Source of the DNA: a bacterium
GTDB taxonomy: Bacteria > Spirochaetota > Leptospiria > Leptospirales > Leptonemataceae
Assembly: GCA_024742665.1 (NCBI GenBank)
Contig: JANSYA010000001.1
Coordinates: 882,425 to 946,424 of the forward strand
DNA length: 64,000 nucleotides
Reading direction: 5' to 3'
Position 1 is the first letter of the stretch, and every line of letters starts with the position of its first letter. The notes beneath the pieces are model-generated. The model was not told the DNA's origin and did not search any database. It was given only the letters and a program-made list of their open reading frames with translations. Shown in pieces: positions 16,010 through 24,028 of the stretch. Both the position numbers and the translations under genes were made by a program.

Positions 16010-17311
16010 GTGAATCGATCTATAAAGAACGACGGCGGATCGGCCGGAACTACAGGCGCGGCGCAGGATAGAATCCCGGGGAGCGCGCGGCGCGAGAAAC
16101 GGCGAAGGCCTGCGAGCCGCGGCAGGAACGCGCTCGTCGCTTTGGCCGGCGGATGCCTTTCGCTGTGCATGCTGGCTCTGGCGGCGCACTGCGAGCCCGC
16201 GCCGCCGAACGTCGAACGCCGGGAAGTCTTCTATTCGCCGGTGCTGCAGGTCGACGGCATCTATCGTTCGATGGAAGGGCCGATTGGCAGCGCGGTCTTC
16301 GACTTAAACGGCGCAGCGCAGTCTTCGAAAGATCCCGAGCTGGTCTGGTTGACCGGCTTTCGCTCGATCGTCGTCGACGAAGAGCGCAAGCAGCTCCCGC
16401 AGCATTTTATGTGTCATACGAATCTGGTCTATCGCGGGCTGGGCGGGCATCGCGAGATCTTTCGCGGCGCTTCCCTGGTGAATAAAGATAAGCTGTTCAC
16501 GATTTCCCAGGGCGAAGAGCAGGCGCGCTTTCCAGACGGCTTCGGCGTGCCGGTCGTCAACGGTCTGAAGGGCGCGAGCTTCGGCGTTTTTAATCAGCTC
16601 TTGAATGTGAACCACAAGGACTTTCGCCGGCCGCTTCGGCTCCAGTATGAGAATACCGTCTTTTATGTGCCCGAGTCCGAGCGACGCTCGACGATCCGTC
16701 CGCTGTACCAGGCGCTCGGCCAGGTGATGGTCGCTGTAAACCAGGAGCAGGCGATCTATAATATGCCCGCGCCGGGGGATTTGCACGCCCAGGCGAGCTG
16801 CTCCGGCGGCGATACTGCGAGTCCGATGACATTCAAAGATAAATTCGGCCAGGAGTTTTCGTATCACTGGCAGCTGCCCCCGGGGCGCGAAGTGCGAACG
16901 ACGCTGATTACGCGGACGATGCTCAAGCTAAAGTACGATACGACCATCCATCACATCGTCGCGCATATGCATCCCTTCGGCGAATCGCTCGCCCTAAAAG
17001 ATCTTACGAGCGGCGAGATTTTATTTCAGAGCAATATGAAAAACTACGCGGACCGCATCGGCGTTGAGAAAGTCGAGCACTACTCCAGCGCGGAAGGCAT
17101 CCCCGTGTATAAAGACCACGAATACGCCCTGATCAGCACGTACAACAACACTTCGAACGAAATCCACGACGCGATGGCGATCATGTACTTCTTTCTACTC
17201 GATAAAGAATTCAAAATACCCGACGAAGATGCGATGGCTCGCGGGCGGGGCTGGCGTCCTCCGGAAAATGAGAATCATCCCGGCGGTATGCACAGGCACG
17301 GGCACATGTAG
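16010..17311 (+). CDS. Lipoprotein resembling type II copper monooxygenases (PHM/DBH fold)
   Basis: A 433-residue secreted protein, probably lipidated at Cys61 (LALAAHC after a basic N-region). Its motifs and spacings resemble the two-domain copper fold of peptidylglycine alpha-hydroxylating monooxygenase. HMH (H319, H321) and M389 in DAMAIMY are 68 apart, against 70 for PHM H244 and M314. H136 (CHTN) and H202 (NVNH) are 66 apart, against 64 for PHM H108 and H172. The FPDGFGVPVV...LLNVNHKD stretch also matches the PHM order. The first copper site appears to have His-Thr where PHM has His-His. The C-terminus is His/Met-rich (HPGGMHRHGHM). It may be a periplasmic copper oxygenase or copper binder. 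GTG 16010 is the only reasonable start. Confidence 0.6.
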   Translation: MNRSIKNDGGSAGTTGAAQDRIPGSARREKRRRPASRGRNALVALAGGCLSLCMLALAAHCEPAPPNVERREVFYSPVLQVDGIYRSMEGPIGSAVFDLNGAAQSSKDPELVWLTGFRSIVVDEERKQLPQHFMCHTNLVYRGLGGHREIFRGASLVNKDKLFTISQGEEQARFPDGFGVPVVNGLKGASFGVFNQLLNVNHKDFRRPLRLQYENTVFYVPESERRSTIRPLYQALGQVMVAVNQEQAIYNMPAPGDLHAQASCSGGDTASPMTFKDKFGQEFSYHWQLPPGREVRTTLITRTMLKLKYDTTIHHIVAHMHPFGESLALKDLTSGEILFQSNMKNYADRIGVEKVEHYSSAEGIPVYKDHEYALISTYNNTSNEIHDAMAIMYFFLLDKEFKIPDEDAMARGRGWRPPENENHPGGMHRHGHM

Positions 17312-17370
17312 GCGCAGGCCTTCGGTCAGTCTTCGCGTCGGAATCGCGCGCCATCAGCCGTCGCGCGGGA

Positions 17371-18537
17371 TTAGCCGCCGGATTTTGCCCGGGACTTGCG
17401 CGATTTCGGCTTCGATTTTGATTCGCCTTTCGATCCGCTTTGCGATCCACTCTGAGTCCGGGCCCCGGACTTCGAGCCGGATTTCGACATCGCTTTTTTC
17501 TTCGACTTGCGACTCTGCCTGGCGGGCGTCGCCTGCTTGCTTGCCGGAGTACTGGAGACTTCGGTCGCGGAGGTTTCAGATGGTTTCGGCGCGCTCGGTG
17601 AATTCGCAGCGACGTCCGCCGCGTGAGTGAATAGATCCGGGGTTTGCTGCGCCGGAGCCTTGTGCGGAGCGGCGGGTCGACGCGGTCGGGGCCGGCGCGG
17701 CCGGGTTTGCAGCAGCTCTTCGACTTCGGTGAACAGCCGGCGAGTCAGGGCCTTGATGGCGTCTTTGTTTTGCATCGAACGCCAGGCGGAGCGACTGTGC
17801 GCTGCCGCGTCCGCGTTCGCCTGAGTGTTTTCGGCCGCGTTCGGGCTTTCGGCCGCGTTCGCGGCCTCAGGAGCGGCGAAGTCCGCGGGGTCGATGGCTT
17901 CGCCGATGCGATAGATGATCGAGCGACCGGCCGTCGGGCGTCGATTCGAAATCCAGCGGTTCAAATCGCTGAAGCCGTACGCTCCGACGAGAGCCGTGGG
18001 AATGATCGGTACGCCGGCCTGGATGGCAATGCGCGCCGCCAGGCCGCGAAAGGGCTTGAGCTTGCCGTCAAAGGAGCGCCCGCCTTCCGGATACATCGCG
18101 ACCGCTTCGCCTTCGCGCAGCAGCTGCACGACGTTGGCGATCAGATCGTCGTAGTACTTCCAACTGCCGGCAGCGGTGCCGGTGCGATAGCCCCGCACGA
18201 TCGGCAGAATTCTTGCATCCTGCAGGAGCTGGTTGAGGACTTCGAGGACTTCGGTTAGGATGCTGACGACCAGGCCGGGCACGCCCATGCGCCGGGCGCG
18301 CTCGATGAATTTCTGAAAGCGCCGCAGAGGGTTGCCGTCGATCAGCTCGGCCTTCGCCAGATAGCTGAGATTGCGGCCGGAATAGAGGCCCTGCACGAGC
18401 GGATCAATCAGGTCGCTGTGATTGCATACGATCAGCGCCCCGCCCGTTTTCGGGACGCGTTCCACGTTCTCCACCCGGACCGACACAATCGAATTGAGCA
18501 GGCTGTGGAGAAGATAGATGCGCTGGTTGTGGTCCAA
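17371..18537 (-). CDS. PlsC-like 1-acylglycerol-3-phosphate acyltransferase with a basic H1-like tail
   Basis: A 388-residue protein whose first 225 residues form a glycerolipid acyltransferase: HSDLID is the HX4D catalytic motif and YPEGGRS the phosphate-binding PEGxRS block. It would acylate lysophosphatidate to phosphatidate at the membrane. The remainder is unusual: an Ala/Asn-rich linker, then about 130 residues of Pro/Ala/Thr followed by Lys/Ser/Arg/Gly repeats resembling eukaryotic histone H1 tails. Typical PlsC enzymes are about 240 residues. TTG 18537 is the start, with AGGAA 5-6 bases upstream, 12 bases behind the phosphatase gene, so the two form an operon. The tail may bind anionic lipid or nucleic acid. 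Confidence 0.85.
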   Translation of the reverse strand: MDHNQRIYLLHSLLNSIVSVRVENVERVPKTGGALIVCNHSDLIDPLVQGLYSGRNLSYLAKAELIDGNPLRRFQKFIERARRMGVPGLVVSILTEVLEVLNQLLQDARILPIVRGYRTGTAAGSWKYYDDLIANVVQLLREGEAVAMYPEGGRSFDGKLKPFRGLAARIAIQAGVPIIPTALVGAYGFSDLNRWISNRRPTAGRSIIYRIGEAIDPADFAAPEAANAAESPNAAENTQANADAAAHSRSAWRSMQNKDAIKALTRRLFTEVEELLQTRPRRPRPRRPAAPHKAPAQQTPDLFTHAADVAANSPSAPKPSETSATEVSSTPASKQATPARQSRKSKKKAMSKSGSKSGARTQSGSQSGSKGESKSKPKSRKSRAKSGG

Positions 18538-18549
18538 TCGCGTTCCTGT

Positions 18550-20292
18550 TCACGCGTCGCCGGAATACGCGGCTACGATTTCGTCGGCGGAGAATTTGTC
18601 GTTCGTGGAATCACCTGTGGAGGCGCGGGGCCGGACTTCGAATTCGCGAATGAATTCGATCGTCCGCTTCTGGTCGATAACCGTTTCCTGATACGCGCCG
18701 CCTTCGCCCGAACGGAGAATCGCAATCAAATCTTCGCGCTTCAAGAAACCTTCGTTGTAGGCCGCCAGGGCGAAGCCGGCGCCGCCCCGGGCCGCGCGCG
18801 GTTTAACAATCCGGTCGTCGTTTTGATAGTTTTTACCCACGTGCGAGGGCAGTGCATCGGCGATCAGCTCCTGCATTTTCGCGGCGTCGGGTTCGTCGCG
18901 GGAAAGATTGATCCACAGTCCGTCGACGGAGTTGAGTTTGCCGTGCTGTTTGAGATTCGCCTCGGTTAATTCGACGATCCGCCGCGCGGAATCTCGCGTC
19001 AGAGATTCGCGGTCCAGAAAGTTCAGACGATAGAGATAGTTTTCCAGATCTTTGCCGGTGATTTCGCCGAGCAAGAGCGTCTGGTACAGCGAGAAGATGA
19101 AGAAGTCGCTTTCTTTGTTATCGCCCATGAGAATTTCGCGCGCGCCCGTGGGCTGCATCAGGCGATTCTCTAAAAGCGTGATCAGTTTGTACGAGACGTG
19201 ATCGAAGAGGCTCATCACCGAAGAGCCGAGAAATTTCAGCGTGCGTTCGACTGAGGCGCCGACGCCCTGGCCGAGAAAGTCGTTCAGGTTCAGCATGGTC
19301 TCCGCGAATTTCTTGATCACGTTATCGTAGATGCTGAGCAGATATTTTAAGTGCAGTCCCGTGATTTCGATTTCGTGATGTTGGAAGACCGACGACAGCG
19401 TGCGGCGAAAGAAGTGCGGCGACGCCGAGATAAACAAGAGCGGGGCTGCATGCTGGGCCCGGCGAAAGAATTCCGGCAGCGCGAAGATCGGTCGTTTCTC
19501 GCCGGGCTTTTCGAAGAGGGTTTCCATGAGACCCTGGGTCGAATGCAGCGGCGTATCCAGGAATGTCTGATCGATATCCGAAGTCAGAATCAAACCGGTG
19601 AAGTCTTCCGGAATGATGCGCAGTCGGCCGAAGCCGATCGCCAGATCGTTTTTTAAGATCAGCGAATCGCTGTTGCCGATGTAGGCCAGGTCGGCGACGC
19701 TCTGGCGAATCGAATCGATGCCGCGCAGCATCACGCGAAGCACGTAGCGGCCGGGTTCCGGCACAGCGCCTGAACCGAAGTCTACGGCATGCGAAAAGAA
19801 GCCGTCGTCCCGGGCGACGATCACGTCAGAGCTGTACAGGACCGGTGCGGCTTCCATTTGCGCTCCGGCTTCGCCTTCTCGGAGATCGCCGGGCGCTACA
19901 TCCAGAATTTCTATTTGCAGTCTCGGGCGGCGCACACCCAACATGGTGAAATCTTCGATGGGGCGAATCAGCTCGCGGAAGTCGTCGGGTAAATTGTGCA
20001 GATTGTCCCAGGAGTCGAATTTCTGGTTGCGGGTGACGGGAATATCAACTACCTGTCCGCAGATCCGAATCCGGTTCGCCTGACCGCAGGCTCCGTTCAA
20101 CAGAGCCACCCGCTTTTTATCGTGGGGAGCTTCGGGGGGCTGAGGGTCGCTGGAAGACGATTCCGCCGCAGGCCGGGTTGCTTCCGTTTTCGTTTCCGGA
20201 GCCTCGGACGATTTCGCAGCGGGTCCGGGAGCTGTGGAGCTTCCGGAGTTCGGAGCGTCGGAGGGAGTTGCTTGTTCTGGATCCTGAGTCAT
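18550..20292 (-). CDS. App1-family HAD phosphatase (phosphatidate phosphatase-like)
   Basis: A 580-residue protein from ATG 20292. After a low-complexity N-terminus (about 60 residues), a beta-rich region precedes a HAD-type catalytic core of the App1/DUF2183 family: TSDIDQT (Asp239, Asp241, Thr243) is motif I, FISASP motif II and MGDNKESD (389-396) the terminal acidic motif. Yeast App1 converts phosphatidate to diacylglycerol. The core is interrupted by a helical insertion of about 70 residues between motifs II and III. The PlsC-like gene follows 12 bases downstream, so the pair would make and break phosphatidate. A TTG at 20316 could extend the N-terminus. Confidence 0.8.
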   Translation of the reverse strand: MTQDPEQATPSDAPNSGSSTAPGPAAKSSEAPETKTEATRPAAESSSSDPQPPEAPHDKKRVALLNGACGQANRIRICGQVVDIPVTRNQKFDSWDNLHNLPDDFRELIRPIEDFTMLGVRRPRLQIEILDVAPGDLREGEAGAQMEAAPVLYSSDVIVARDDGFFSHAVDFGSGAVPEPGRYVLRVMLRGIDSIRQSVADLAYIGNSDSLILKNDLAIGFGRLRIIPEDFTGLILTSDIDQTFLDTPLHSTQGLMETLFEKPGEKRPIFALPEFFRRAQHAAPLLFISASPHFFRRTLSSVFQHHEIEITGLHLKYLLSIYDNVIKKFAETMLNLNDFLGQGVGASVERTLKFLGSSVMSLFDHVSYKLITLLENRLMQPTGAREILMGDNKESDFFIFSLYQTLLLGEITGKDLENYLYRLNFLDRESLTRDSARRIVELTEANLKQHGKLNSVDGLWINLSRDEPDAAKMQELIADALPSHVGKNYQNDDRIVKPRAARGGAGFALAAYNEGFLKREDLIAILRSGEGGAYQETVIDQKRTIEFIREFEVRPRASTGDSTNDKFSADEIVAAYSGDA

Positions 20293-20372
20293 GACCTGGG
20301 GGCTACGGGACCGCAATCCGATTCTAATGTCACTTAAAAAACAGGATATCGCTCGATACCCACTGGCTGTTC

Positions 20373-21275
20373 ATGAAAGATCTACTACTGTCCCCCGTTT
20401 TCTACTACGCCGATGAATACAACGTCGATCTGGGGGGGCACGTATTTCCGGCCGTCAAGTTCGGCCACATTCAAAAGCGTCTGGCCCGGGACGGCCGATT
20501 TCGCAAGCATCGCTTCGTAAAACCCTCGCCGGTCACCGAAACCCAGGCGCTGTACATTCACAGCCATCGCTATTTGCGCGATTTGCTGGCTCTGGAGCGC
20601 ACGCCCCGGACCCATCGTAGCGAACTGCCTTTAACCCGTCCCATTCTCGACGGATTTTTTCTGGCCAGCGGCGGAACCCTCAGCGCGGCCCGGGACGCCT
20701 TTGAAGTCGGCCGGGCGATCAATATCGGCGGCGGCTTTCACCACGCCTTTCGCGAGCACGCCGAAGGATTCTGCTACCTGAACGACGTGGCGATCGCCGT
20801 ACGCGTGCTCCAGAAAGAAAAGCAAATCAAGAAGGCGCTGATCATCGATCTGGACGTGCACCAGGGCAACGGCACGGCGAAGATCTTCGCCTGGGATTGG
20901 AACGTTTTCACCTGTTCCGTGCACGAAGAAAAGAACTACCCGGTGAAACAAAAGAGCTCGCTGGACGTGGGTCTGGCGACCGGCATTCAGGACGAAGAAT
21001 ATCTGCGCATCCTCGATAATACTCTGAGCGAACTGCGGGCCCGCATCGAGCCGGACATCATCTTCTACGTGGCCGGCGTGGACATTTACGAAAAGGATCG
21101 CCTGGGGGGCTTAAGTATTTCGAAGAAGGGCGTCCTCGAACGCGATCGAATGATCCGCGATTTTATGCCGAACGTGCCGCTGGTTACAGTGCTCGCGGGA
21201 GGCTACGCGATCAACGATCAGGATACAATCGACCTGCACCTGGGAACCTGTGAAGTTATGGCGGGCCTGAAATAA
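20373..21275 (+). CDS. Histone-deacetylase-superfamily enzyme, class IV (HDAC11-like)
   Basis: A 300-residue arginase/deacetylase-fold hydrolase. The charge-relay pair is His123-His124 in GGGFHHA; zinc ligands are Asp161 and His163 in DLDVHQGNG and Asp237 in AGVDIYEKD; the closing Gly-rich loop is LAGGYA. The N-terminal HVFPAVKF segment is typical of the HDAC11/class IV branch. Mammalian HDAC11 is mainly a lysine defatty-acylase, so removal of acetyl or long acyl groups from proteins or small amides is plausible. The gene is divergent from the App1/PlsC pair and starts 80 bases away; no strong ribosome site is seen. An acetyltransferase-fold candidate follows. Confidence 0.93.
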   Translation: MKDLLLSPVFYYADEYNVDLGGHVFPAVKFGHIQKRLARDGRFRKHRFVKPSPVTETQALYIHSHRYLRDLLALERTPRTHRSELPLTRPILDGFFLASGGTLSAARDAFEVGRAINIGGGFHHAFREHAEGFCYLNDVAIAVRVLQKEKQIKKALIIDLDVHQGNGTAKIFAWDWNVFTCSVHEEKNYPVKQKSSLDVGLATGIQDEEYLRILDNTLSELRARIEPDIIFYVAGVDIYEKDRLGGLSISKKGVLERDRMIRDFMPNVPLVTVLAGGYAINDQDTIDLHLGTCEVMAGLK

Positions 21276-21341
21276 GAGCGCGCGCGTCGCGTGTCTTCGG
21301 CTCCGATGTCAACGGAGCCCGGGCTTAATTCGAAAGCGATC

Positions 21342-22328
21342 ATGGGATTCTTCAGCGATTCAGACAAGTGGGGACGCGGCAAACGCGAGCTACCGCCAGA
21401 ACTCGAACCCGGCGGCCCGGGTGAGCCCGGCAGCGATAAGTCGACCGACAAAGACTTCCCGGGGAATCTCCAGCTTGATCTCGACGAAGATATTCTTAGC
21501 GAAGATCTGCGCGGCTATCAGATCAGCCCGCCGACCCGCGACGGCAAAGTGCGGATGTTCGGCAAGTACACCCGCGAGGACATCGAAAATCAGCTGCAGT
21601 GGTCGGGTGTGACCGACGCCATTCGCGATAAGGGTTATACGAACACCGAGCTGGAGCTGAACTATCTTTCGGAGCTGGACCAGCGGATTTTCGTACGCGA
21701 AGCCGGCGAGGTTTTGATCCACATTCGATTAAAACTCTCGCACTTTCGCTTTCGCCTGCAGCCCGCCGCCCCGCGCATAAAGCTGCTGTACATCGACTGG
21801 CTGTTGACCCAGCATCCCCGCAGTCAAAACTATCGTCCGGAACGTTTGTTTCCCGGCCAGGAACTGCCGGGCCTGGGGATCTTCGCGCAGCTGACCGAAT
21901 TCATTCGCAATCTGGCCATGGGCGTCGGGGCCCGGGGGGCCTTCAATATCCCGGAGTACTTTCACGACGCGATGTTGTTTCATCGCCAGTTTAATTTCTA
22001 CGATCCTCTCCGCGAAGCCTTCTTTCGCGGGATCATCCGCGACCTGCGTCGCCACGGAGCCCGCGAGATTTCGCACGCTTTCGCGGACCGCCGCATCTTC
22101 AATCAAAACGGCGAAGCGCTGGATTGGAAGCCGGGCGAAATGATTTCGATCGTGACCCCGCGCCTGGCCGATCAGATCTGGTCGCCGGACTATTATACCC
22201 GCGTCGTGCGCGAACTCAAGCGGATCCGCTTTCGCCTGACCGAGCGCCCGCCCGAAGACGCCAGAGACGCGGACGCACCGGACGGCGCCGATGACAATGC
22301 GGAAACGCCCGCTTCGTCCGACGACTGA
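21342..22328 (+). CDS. Hypothetical protein, possibly GNAT-fold
   Basis: A 328-residue cytosolic protein of no firmly recognised family. Residues 1-60 are polar and Pro/Gly/Asp-rich; the last 30 are Asp/Ala-rich. The middle (about 65-290) alternates strands and helices: a long strand LIHIRLKLSHFRFRL, then KLLYIDWLLTQHPR, a loop with QELPGLGIFAQL, and LFHRQFNFYDP. This order loosely recalls the strand-4, pyrophosphate-loop and C-terminal segments of GNAT acetyltransferases, but I cannot confirm it. I chose ATG 21342 (GAAAG upstream) over GTG 21291 and ATG 21306. It follows the deacetylase gene by 66 bases, so an acylation/deacylation pair is conceivable. Confidence 0.6.
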   Translation: MGFFSDSDKWGRGKRELPPELEPGGPGEPGSDKSTDKDFPGNLQLDLDEDILSEDLRGYQISPPTRDGKVRMFGKYTREDIENQLQWSGVTDAIRDKGYTNTELELNYLSELDQRIFVREAGEVLIHIRLKLSHFRFRLQPAAPRIKLLYIDWLLTQHPRSQNYRPERLFPGQELPGLGIFAQLTEFIRNLAMGVGARGAFNIPEYFHDAMLFHRQFNFYDPLREAFFRGIIRDLRRHGAREISHAFADRRIFNQNGEALDWKPGEMISIVTPRLADQIWSPDYYTRVVRELKRIRFRLTERPPEDARDADAPDGADDNAETPASSDD

Positions 22329-22339
22329 CGCGATCGCCG

Positions 22340-24019
22340 TCAGGGTTCGCCGAAGAAGCGCCGGTACAGATGCGAATATTCGGGGTCGATCAGGTTCACG
22401 TAGGTTTCCGTGTCGAAGGCGTAGTCGAGATTCGTCGCTCCGAAGAAGCCGTTGATCGCCGATACGCCGAGCAGCGCGATCGTGAGCGCGAAGGCGCCGC
22501 GCCGGGCCAGCCTGGTGAGACGGGGTCGCACAGTGTCGATTTGGCCGTTTGCGTTTGCGTTTGCGTTAGAATTCGCGGAGTCGGGCGCAGTCGCCGCGTC
22601 TGGCCGGCGAATCCAGGCGATCCAGGCGAAAAATGCCGGCGTGAGCGCCGCGGCGGCCGGCGTCAGCAGGCGATAGCCGTAGGTAGGCCCGCCGGACCAG
22701 TAGGCCGTCGCGCTGGTCAGCAAAAAGAAGTACGCGAAGGTCCCGCCGGCGGCCAGAGCGACGTACGGCCGGCGCCGGGCCAGGGGCCAGAGTCCGAGCA
22801 GAAAAAATAAAAAGACCGGCGTGAATACGAAGACGCCTTTCTTCGCCGAGAACAGCAGGCCGCCCATGCCTTCTAAAATATCCGGATTCGACGCCCAGGG
22901 ATAGTAGGTCGAAAGCGGCGCGCCGTAAAAGATTTGATTGCGCAGCAAAAACAGCGCGAAGGCCAGCACGGGGAAGATCGCCATCACAAACAGATCTCGA
23001 AGAACGCGAAGGTCGCGAGGGCGGCGGTGTTCCAACCAATAGGCCGCCGCAAAGATCGGTCCCAGGGGCGCGTAACTTTCTTTTATAAAAAACAGCAGGC
23101 CCAGAAAGGCCGACACCTGGAGCGGCCGCCCCCGCGCGAAAGCCGCAATCGCGAGCAGCAGCAATGCGGGCGCTACGCCTTCCGTATAAATACACGCGGC
23201 GAAATAGTACGCCGACAAACCGACCGCCGTCGCGAGAAGCCAGGGCAGATCTCGCAGGGATGATTCCGCTGCATTCGATGCGGGCGATCGCAGCGGAACC
23301 AGCGCGCGAATTTGGAGCAGGGCATAGGTGTACAGAGCGAACTGCAGCACAACGATCCAGAATTCACTCCAGTACGATCCGAAGGCCAGGAAGGGGTAGG
23401 CGATGATGGCCAGCAGCACCGGGTAGCCCAGGGGATGCCAGACGACCTCATCGCAGGTTTCGCAGCGATAGTCCGCGAAGGCCGGCCGTCGCTCAGCGAC
23501 GAAGCGCTCGTGCATCGGCAGCGTGGACCGATAGGGATCGACGCCGGGCGCCGGCACGATGTCGTAGACTTCATCCCATCTATAGATTCGCGTCCCGGGA
23601 TCGCTCGCTCCGGTCGCTTCGGTTGTATTATTCGTATCGATCGCAGCGGCCGGCGCCGGATTCGTCAGGCCTGGAGGAACCAGGTTCGTATGGCGGCTCA
23701 GGGGAAATCCGGATAGATACACGCCCTGAGAGTAGCGGGTCGCTTGCAGTTTCGCCTGAAGCTCCGCCGGAGTGTCGACCCGCAGCGTGCGGTGGCTGTC
23801 CCGAAAACGAACCGGCGCATAGTTGTTCGTAAGGTCCAGGTCGAAATCCCGGGCGATGCTATGGGCCGTGACCAGATAGTGCGGTTCGTCGCCGGAGCGC
23901 GCGCCGGGGCTTTGAAAACCCGGCCGCCACTTCTGGAAGCACAGCACCGGCAGGATCAACAGACAGAAGAGAGCCGCGCCGAAAAAAATCCCGCGATCGA
24001 AGATGTGCGCGCCGCTCAT
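22340..24019 (-). CDS. Polytopic membrane protein with GT-C-like DE motif
   Basis: A 559-residue protein with one N-terminal helix, a large loop (about 30-200), then about 9-10 helices. SGDEPHYLVTAHS follows the first helix; an Asp-Glu pair in this place is the catalytic hallmark of GT39/GT83-type GT-C glycosyltransferases, so transfer of a lipid-linked sugar is a reasonable guess. The loop contains a CETC pair (CxxC). A short Asn-Ala repeat (six-base DNA repeat near 22550-22570) lies between the last helices. The start ATG is 9 bases behind the diguanylate cyclase stop, so the two are probably one transcript. Confidence 0.7.
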   Translation of the reverse strand: MSGAHIFDRGIFFGAALFCLLILPVLCFQKWRPGFQSPGARSGDEPHYLVTAHSIARDFDLDLTNNYAPVRFRDSHRTLRVDTPAELQAKLQATRYSQGVYLSGFPLSRHTNLVPPGLTNPAPAAAIDTNNTTEATGASDPGTRIYRWDEVYDIVPAPGVDPYRSTLPMHERFVAERRPAFADYRCETCDEVVWHPLGYPVLLAIIAYPFLAFGSYWSEFWIVVLQFALYTYALLQIRALVPLRSPASNAAESSLRDLPWLLATAVGLSAYYFAACIYTEGVAPALLLLAIAAFARGRPLQVSAFLGLLFFIKESYAPLGPIFAAAYWLEHRRPRDLRVLRDLFVMAIFPVLAFALFLLRNQIFYGAPLSTYYPWASNPDILEGMGGLLFSAKKGVFVFTPVFLFFLLGLWPLARRRPYVALAAGGTFAYFFLLTSATAYWSGGPTYGYRLLTPAAAALTPAFFAWIAWIRRPDAATAPDSANSNANANANGQIDTVRPRLTRLARRGAFALTIALLGVSAINGFFGATNLDYAFDTETYVNLIDPEYSHLYRRFFGEP

Positions 24020-24028
24020 GAATTGGTT

